Source: Lachnoclostridium sp. UBA1241 (GTDB taxonomy: Bacteria; Bacillota; Clostridia; Lachnospirales; Lachnospiraceae). Taken from it: a DNA stretch of 26,883 nt. Position numbers and translations under genes: made by a program. The DNA lies in NCBI GenBank assembly GCA_002308955.1, contig DBWJ01000107.1, positions 45,522-72,404 on the forward strand, read 5' to 3'. Positions 22,572 to 26,883 of this stretch are shown here, piece after piece (position 1 is the stretch's first letter; the number at the start of each line of letters is the position of its first letter). The notes beneath the pieces are model-generated. The model was not told the DNA's origin, did no database searches, and saw nothing but the letters and a program-made list of their open reading frames with translations.

Positions 22572-23623
22572 GATGCGATAATCTCTTTCAGTGCGGCGTA
22601 CAGTGCCGCCATCTCTTCATCGGTTCCGATGGTAATCCGAAGCCGGTTATTAATCCTCGGCTTATTCCAGTAACGCACATAGATGTCGCGCTTCTTCAGT
22701 TCCTTCTGGATATACTCCGCGGGAATCGATTCATGGGTTGCGAACAGGAAGTTGGTCTTCGACTCGGGGCAGCTGAAACCGAGCTTGCTAAGCTCCGCTC
22801 TTGCCGCCTCTCTCGTCCTGATCACGCGTTCACATGTCTTCTTAAAGTATTCCGGGTCGCTTAGCGATGCAACGCCTGCCGTAATCGCCGTACGGTTTAA
22901 TGTATAGGAGTTATACGAATACTTAACGTCGTTGATTGCCTTAATCACCGCTTCGTTTCCTACGGCAAATCCGATTCGCATTCCCGCAAGCGAACGGGAC
23001 TTCGAAAAGGTCTGCGTAACCAGCAGGTTCGGATACTTCTCGATCAAAGGCATGGCGCTCGTTCCGCCGAAATCCACGTACGCCTCGTCGATTACAACGA
23101 TGCACTCGGGATGCCTTTTTACAAGCTCCTCAACATCGGAAATCGGAAGTTCGATTGATGTCGGCGCGTTCGGGTTCGCGATGATTACTCCGCCCCAGTC
23201 GCCGTCGTAGTCGTTCACATCGATCGTATAGTCTTCTTTAAGCGGAATGGTCCGGTAAGGTACACGGAACAGCTCCGCCCAGACATCGTAGAAGGAATAC
23301 GTAATATCCGGAAATGCGATCGGCTTCTCGCCTGCAAAGCAGGAAAGAAAAATCATACCGATAACGTCGTCCGAGCCGACGCCGACGAAAACCTGGGAAG
23401 GTTTTACGCCATACGTCTTACTGAGTTCCCGCACCAAAGAGCCGATATCGGCCTCCGGATACTTCTTCAAAAGGTCCGCGTCGGTCGCCGCCAGAATCTC
23501 CCCGACTGCGGGTGCCGGCGGGTACGGGTTCTCATTTGTGTTTAATTTAATGACCTTTCCCTCGGGCTGCTCCCCCGGTACATATGGGGTCACCCGACGG
23601 ATGTTATCGAAAAAGCTGCTCAT
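22562..23623 (-). CDS. hisC: Histidinol-phosphate aminotransferase
   Basis: A PLP enzyme of histidine synthesis that converts imidazole acetol phosphate and glutamate to histidinol phosphate. The 353 residues begin with the family start (YVPGEQPEGKVIKLNTNENP), with VGVGSDDVI, PNAPTS, VVIDEAYVDF, the PLP lysine K208 in TFSKSRSLAGMRIG, and a C-terminal RITIGTDEEM. ATG 23623 has GAGG nine nt upstream. It stands 18 nt behind another aminotransferase. As no other his genes are near, a broader role (for example aromatic amino acids) is possible, since many HisC proteins are promiscuous. Confidence 0.92.
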   Translation of the reverse strand: MSSFFDNIRRVTPYVPGEQPEGKVIKLNTNENPYPPAPAVGEILAATDADLLKKYPEADIGSLVRELSKTYGVKPSQVFVGVGSDDVIGMIFLSCFAGEKPIAFPDITYSFYDVWAELFRVPYRTIPLKEDYTIDVNDYDGDWGGVIIANPNAPTSIELPISDVEELVKRHPECIVVIDEAYVDFGGTSAMPLIEKYPNLLVTQTFSKSRSLAGMRIGFAVGNEAVIKAINDVKYSYNSYTLNRTAITAGVASLSDPEYFKKTCERVIRTREAARAELSKLGFSCPESKTNFLFATHESIPAEYIQKELKKRDIYVRYWNKPRINNRLRITIGTDEEMAALYAALKEIIASCR

Positions 23624-23641
23624 TCAGTCTGTCCTCTCCTA

Positions 23642-24832
23642 CTAACGTAATCCGAAATCCTTTGCGAGACTTTCGAATGCGTGAAGCGACCGCACGATCA
23701 TGTCATAATCCACGCAGTACGCAATACGCAGGTATCCGGGACCACCGAAGCCGGTTCCCGCAACGAGCAGGAGGTGGTATTTCTTCGCTGCTTCGACGAA
23801 TGCCTTATCGTCTCCGCCCGGAGCCTTCACGAACAGATAGAAGGCGCCCTGCGGCTTTACGCAGGTATAACCGAACTCCGTCAGTTTGCTGTAGAGAAGC
23901 TCACGGTTACGGTTGTAGATTTCCACGTCAACTTTGGCGTCGAGACAGCGCTTGATCGTTCTCTGGATCAGGGACGGCGCATTAACGAAGCCGAGCACGC
24001 GGTTCGATGCGGAAGCGCCCGGAATAATCTCGTCGGCGTCGGTCAGCTCGTCAGGCATTACCAGGTAACCGATACGTTCGCCGGGAAGGGAAAGCGACTT
24101 ACTGTAGGAATAGCCGACAATTGTGTTTCTGTAATATTTCGTGAGGTAAGGAACCTCAGCTCCGTCATAAACAAGCTCGCGGTAAGGCTCATCGGCGATC
24201 AGATAGATTGCGGTGCCGAACTCCTTCTGCTTCGCCTCAAGCACCTCTGCAATCGCCCGAATCGTCTCCTCGGGATACACCACACCGGTCGGATTGTTCG
24301 GGTTATTGATGATAAGAGCCTTGGTCTTCGGCGTAATCGCCGCTGCCAGATTCTCCGCAACCGGCTGGAAGGTTTCCGGATCGGTTGGAACCGTAACCAG
24401 CTTTCCGAAGAAGTTGTTGACGTAGTTCCGGTATTCGCCGAAGAACGGGGCAAATGTGAGAACTTCATCGCCGGGATTCAGCAGCACCTTGAAGATTACA
24501 TTCAGACCGCCGGCAGCACCGACCGTCATCAGAATGTTGCGGGCACTGAAAGCCGTGCCGTAAGTCTTATTGAGATGCTCGGCAATTGCGCCGCGCACAT
24601 CCTCGTAACCGGCATTGTTCATATAACCGTGAACGGCGTTCGGGGATTCCTCGTTAAGAACATCAAGCATCGCCGTCTTCACTTCCTCCGGCGGCTCAAC
24701 GCTCGGGTTACCGAGGCTGTAATCGTACACATTTTCCTTTCCGAACTCTTTCGCCATACGCGCGCCCTCTTCAAACATGGCGCGGATAGCGGATCCGTTC
24801 CGATTCAGATTCAATACCTGTTCGTTAATCAT
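23642..24832 (-). CDS. Class I/II PLP-dependent aminotransferase (aspartate/alanine type)
   Basis: The 396 residues have fold-type I features: YSLGNPSVEPP, GYMNNAGYEDVR, TVGAAGGLNVIF, the LIINNPNNPTGVVY loop binding PLP, IADEPYREL, the PLP lysine K245 in YSYSKSLSLPGERIGY, and a C-terminal RIAYCV in place of the usual RxS carboxylate site. This subgroup is common in clostridia and is annotated as aspartate aminotransferase or plain pyridoxal phosphate-dependent aminotransferase; the substrate is not settled by the sequence. ATG 24832 is preceded by AGAGGA seven nt upstream. It is 25 nt behind the PHP phosphatase gene, in one transcription unit with hisC. Confidence 0.9.
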   Translation of the reverse strand: MINEQVLNLNRNGSAIRAMFEEGARMAKEFGKENVYDYSLGNPSVEPPEEVKTAMLDVLNEESPNAVHGYMNNAGYEDVRGAIAEHLNKTYGTAFSARNILMTVGAAGGLNVIFKVLLNPGDEVLTFAPFFGEYRNYVNNFFGKLVTVPTDPETFQPVAENLAAAITPKTKALIINNPNNPTGVVYPEETIRAIAEVLEAKQKEFGTAIYLIADEPYRELVYDGAEVPYLTKYYRNTIVGYSYSKSLSLPGERIGYLVMPDELTDADEIIPGASASNRVLGFVNAPSLIQRTIKRCLDAKVDVEIYNRNRELLYSKLTEFGYTCVKPQGAFYLFVKAPGGDDKAFVEAAKKYHLLLVAGTGFGGPGYLRIAYCVDYDMIVRSLHAFESLAKDFGLR

Positions 24833-24857
24833 TTCTGTTTCCTCTTGCTTGGATTAT

Positions 24858-25577
24858 TTAGATTCTAACATCATCAAGGATAGCCTTGGGATTGTGGTAC
24901 AGAAGCGTCTCCGTATACTCCTCGCCGAAATGCTCGGTAATATACTTGGCGGCTTCCGACAGGATCGGCTTGCGGTAATGCGCACCGTGCGCGTCGGTTG
25001 CGACAAATGAGACGGATCCCTCGGCAAGCATCTTCCGCGCCAGCTCCTTGCTGTGGTTGGTTGCTTCGCCTACAAGGCTGTCCGCATTGATCTGCACATA
25101 ACAGAACCCTGCCACGCGCAGCCGGAAATCGTCGTCCTTCAGGGCGTCATAACGCTCTGCATGGGCGATAATTGCCCAGAAACCGGCCTTCGTAATATCA
25201 CGAAGACGGAGCTCCATCAGGTCCGCAGGCGTCGTCTGCGAGAACTCCGCCAGCACGTAATTGCTGCCGGCCATCGTTCCGCATCCGCCTTTTTCGTAGT
25301 CATTCATAAAGCTACCCGCTGCGGCGAAATACTCGCAACCTTCCCAAAGCTGCAAATCCGGGAAGAATTTCTTCGTTACGCCGAGCAGATGCTTCACGCG
25401 AAGCGCCCGCTCCTCCTGACCGGTGTTGTACACTCCGGGGAGATAGTGGGGCGTGCAGATAATCCCGCGAATGCCGTCGTCGTATGCGATCTTAAGCATC
25501 TGCGCCGTGGTATCGGGGTTCTTCGCGCCGTCATCTACGCCGGACAGTATATGGCTGTGCATGTCGATGTAATACAT
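24858..25577 (-). CDS. PHP-family protein-tyrosine phosphatase (CpsB/YwqE type)
   Basis: The 239 residues show the metal-binding PHP motifs in order: D5-M-H7-S-H9-ILSGVDDGA, ICTPHYLPG, WEGCEYF, IIAHAERYDAL, and ATDAHGAHYR. This is the CpsB/CapC/YwqE family, manganese-dependent phosphatases that dephosphorylate bacterial tyrosine kinases controlling capsule or exopolysaccharide export. No kinase or polysaccharide genes are in the window, so the target is unknown. ATG 25577 has GAGG seven nt upstream and stands 19 nt behind the MORN protein gene. Confidence 0.9.
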   Translation of the reverse strand: MYYIDMHSHILSGVDDGAKNPDTTAQMLKIAYDDGIRGIICTPHYLPGVYNTGQEERALRVKHLLGVTKKFFPDLQLWEGCEYFAAAGSFMNDYEKGGCGTMAGSNYVLAEFSQTTPADLMELRLRDITKAGFWAIIAHAERYDALKDDDFRLRVAGFCYVQINADSLVGEATNHSKELARKMLAEGSVSFVATDAHGAHYRKPILSEAAKYITEHFGEEYTETLLYHNPKAILDDVRI

Positions 25578-25596
25578 AATCTAACCTCATTATCCT

Positions 25597-26883
25597 TTAT
25601 TCGGGAATAAACTCGTTGTTCTCGAAGTGTCCTTCCTGAACCTTACCGCTGCGGAATACCATGCGGCCGTTACCGGTACGGTTATTCATAACCCAGTCGC
25701 CCTCGTAGTAATCGCCGGTGCTCCAGGTGAAGCGTCCTACGCCGTCACGCATGCCGTCCTTGAAGTGACCTTCGTACCGGCTGCCCTTCGCATACGTATA
25801 AACGCCAAGTCCATCCGGCAAATCCTTCTCGTTCACTTCACCGGAATACGTATTGCCGTTCTTGTACTCAATGTACTTAACCTCGCGTGCAGGAGCCTCA
25901 TCAACGGGTGCTTCTTCAGCGGTTGCCTCCTCGGCAGGTGCTTCCTCAGTCGGAGCTTCCTCAGCAGGAGTCTCTTCCGTAGCTTCCTCGGTTACTTCTT
26001 CAACGGCCTCTTCAACTGCGTCAGTAGCCTCTTCAGCTACTTCTTCTGCAGTCTCAGTAACTTCCTCAACAACCTCTTCTGCTGTTTCGGTTACTTCTTC
26101 TGCAGCCTCTTCAACAGTTTCCCTAGCTTCTTCAACTACTTCCTCAGCGTTTTCAGTTACTTCTTCTGCAGTTTCTTCAGCAGTTTCAGCAGTTTCCTCA
26201 AAGGTCTCTTCAACAGCCTCTGTAGCATCTTCAACCACTTCTTCAGCAGTCTCGGTAACTTCCTCTACGGTTTCCTCAACAGCATTGGTTGCTTCTTCGA
26301 CTGCTTCCTCTGCATTTTCAGTAACTTCTTCTACAACTTCTTCAACAGCATCGGTAGCCTCTTCAGCAACTTCTTCAGCCTCCTCGGTTGCTTCTTCAAC
26401 AACTTCTTCAGCGGTTTCAGTTACTTCATCTACGGTTTCCTCAACCGCGTCGGTAGCTTCATCTACTACTTCTTCTGCAGTTTCGGTTACTTCTTCTACG
26501 GTCTCCTCAACAGCATCGGTAGCATCTTCAACTACTTCCTCAGCAGTCTCAGTAACTTCTTCTACAGTCTCCTCAACAGCATCAGTAGCATCTTCAACTA
26601 CTTCCTCAGCAGTCTCGGTAACTTCTTCAACAGCCTCTTCAGCTGCATCAGTAGCTTCCTCAACTGCTTCTTCTTCAGTTTCGGTTACTTCTTCTACGGT
26701 CTCTTCAACAGCCTCAGTAGCATCTTCAACTACTTCTTCAGCAGTTTCAGTAGTTACTTCTTCAGTTGCTGGAGTTTCTTCTACAACTTCATCAACAACA
26801 GTTTCTTCAACGTATTCTAGAATTTCCTTTGGATCTTCCTTACGAGAATTTTTAACTGCAGATTTAACTAAAACTAAAGAATT
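25597..26883 (-). CDS. Acidic 11-residue-repeat protein with C-terminal MORN repeats, N-terminus beyond window
   Basis: The frame is open from the stop at 25597 to the right edge (428 visible residues), so the start is outside; the GTG at 26238 is an internal valine codon. The first visible residues (NSLVLVKSAVKNSRKEDPKEI) are non-repetitive and basic. Then about 270 residues follow an 11-residue pattern, usually paired into 22-residue (66-bp) units such as EEVTETAEEVVEDATDAVEETV, with hardly any basic residue. Hendecads of this kind form long amphipathic helices or right-handed coiled coils. After a PAEEAPTEEAP linker come three full MORN repeats and a partial one (YSGEVNEKDLPDGLGVYTY, YEGHFKDGMRDGVGRFTW, YEGDWVMNNRTGNGRMVF). 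MORN repeats are often linked to membranes or structural roles. Function unknown. Confidence 0.88.
   Translation of the reverse strand, partial: NSLVLVKSAVKNSRKEDPKEILEYVEETVVDEVVEETPATEEVTTETAEEVVEDATEAVEETVEEVTETEEEAVEEATDAAEEAVEEVTETAEEVVEDATDAVEETVEEVTETAEEVVEDATDAVEETVEEVTETAEEVVDEATDAVEETVDEVTETAEEVVEEATEEAEEVAEEATDAVEEVVEEVTENAEEAVEEATNAVEETVEEVTETAEEVVEDATEAVEETFEETAETAEETAEEVTENAEEVVEEARETVEEAAEEVTETAEEVVEEVTETAEEVAEEATDAVEEAVEEVTEEATEETPAEEAPTEEAPAEEATAEEAPVDEAPAREVKYIEYKNGNTYSGEVNEKDLPDGLGVYTYAKGSRYEGHFKDGMRDGVGRFTWSTGDYYEGDWVMNNRTGNGRMVFRSGKVQEGHFENNEFIPE

Noticed and set aside
25597..26238. MORN protein starting at 26238
   Set aside because: That codon is a GTG valine inside a repeat unit; the frame continues with the same repeats to the window edge.
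25627..26820. Plus-strand ORF of 397 codons rich in Phe, Ser and Leu
   Set aside because: It is the complement of the acidic repeat/MORN gene; no start site or family features.

Overview
The window looks like a chromosomal segment from a Gram-positive clostridium, most likely family Lachnospiraceae. The signs are moderate GC, strong AGGAGG ribosome binding sites, the dgt-dnaG-rpoD-trmK gene order, a RpoD with a long acidic/lysine-alanine N-terminal extension, an FHA-domain SEDS protein paired with a class B PBP, and TP-rich cell-surface proteins. The organism call is inference; no rRNA or tRNA gene is present to settle it.

Left part (1-14360, all minus strand, so read right to left). An ECF sigma factor overlaps a membrane protein whose outer domain resembles a sugar/peptide ABC-transporter binding protein; the pair ends at a strong terminator near 11800. 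Next comes the macromolecular-synthesis cluster dgt-dnaG-rpoD-trmK plus a TGS-domain nucleoside kinase, with junctions of 0 to about 20 nt. Then RNase P RNA with its own promoter, threonine synthase, a small COG2426 membrane protein, a zinc-ribbon membrane protein and, at the left edge, a TPM-domain lipoprotein.

Middle (14130-18800) is the accessory-looking part. It holds a probable structured non-coding RNA ending in an intrinsic terminator, a small coiled-coil protein, a YefM/RelE-type toxin-antitoxin module with an operator palindrome over its -10 box, a secreted CAP-domain protein on a TP-rich stalk with a C-terminal membrane anchor, and a four-helix membrane protein with zinc ribbons. 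The 612 bp from 18209 to 18820 carry no gene. They contain a tandem-hairpin element and a striking array of twelve alternating inverted 7-bp blocks with a 53-bp period, followed by the ftsW-like promoter.

Right part. On plus, an FHA-FtsW/RodA glycosyltransferase overlaps a short class B penicillin-binding protein, a dedicated peptidoglycan synthase pair. They converge on, and overlap, the minus-strand run MORN protein - PHP phosphatase - class I aminotransferase - hisC - queH. The MORN protein enters from the right edge and is preceded by several hundred residues of very acidic 11-residue repeats.

The best candidates for something undescribed are the 53-bp alternating inverted-repeat array (18363-18664), the structured RNA (about 14136-14345), and the sigma/anti-sigma pair with a transporter-like sensor domain (11864-14024).
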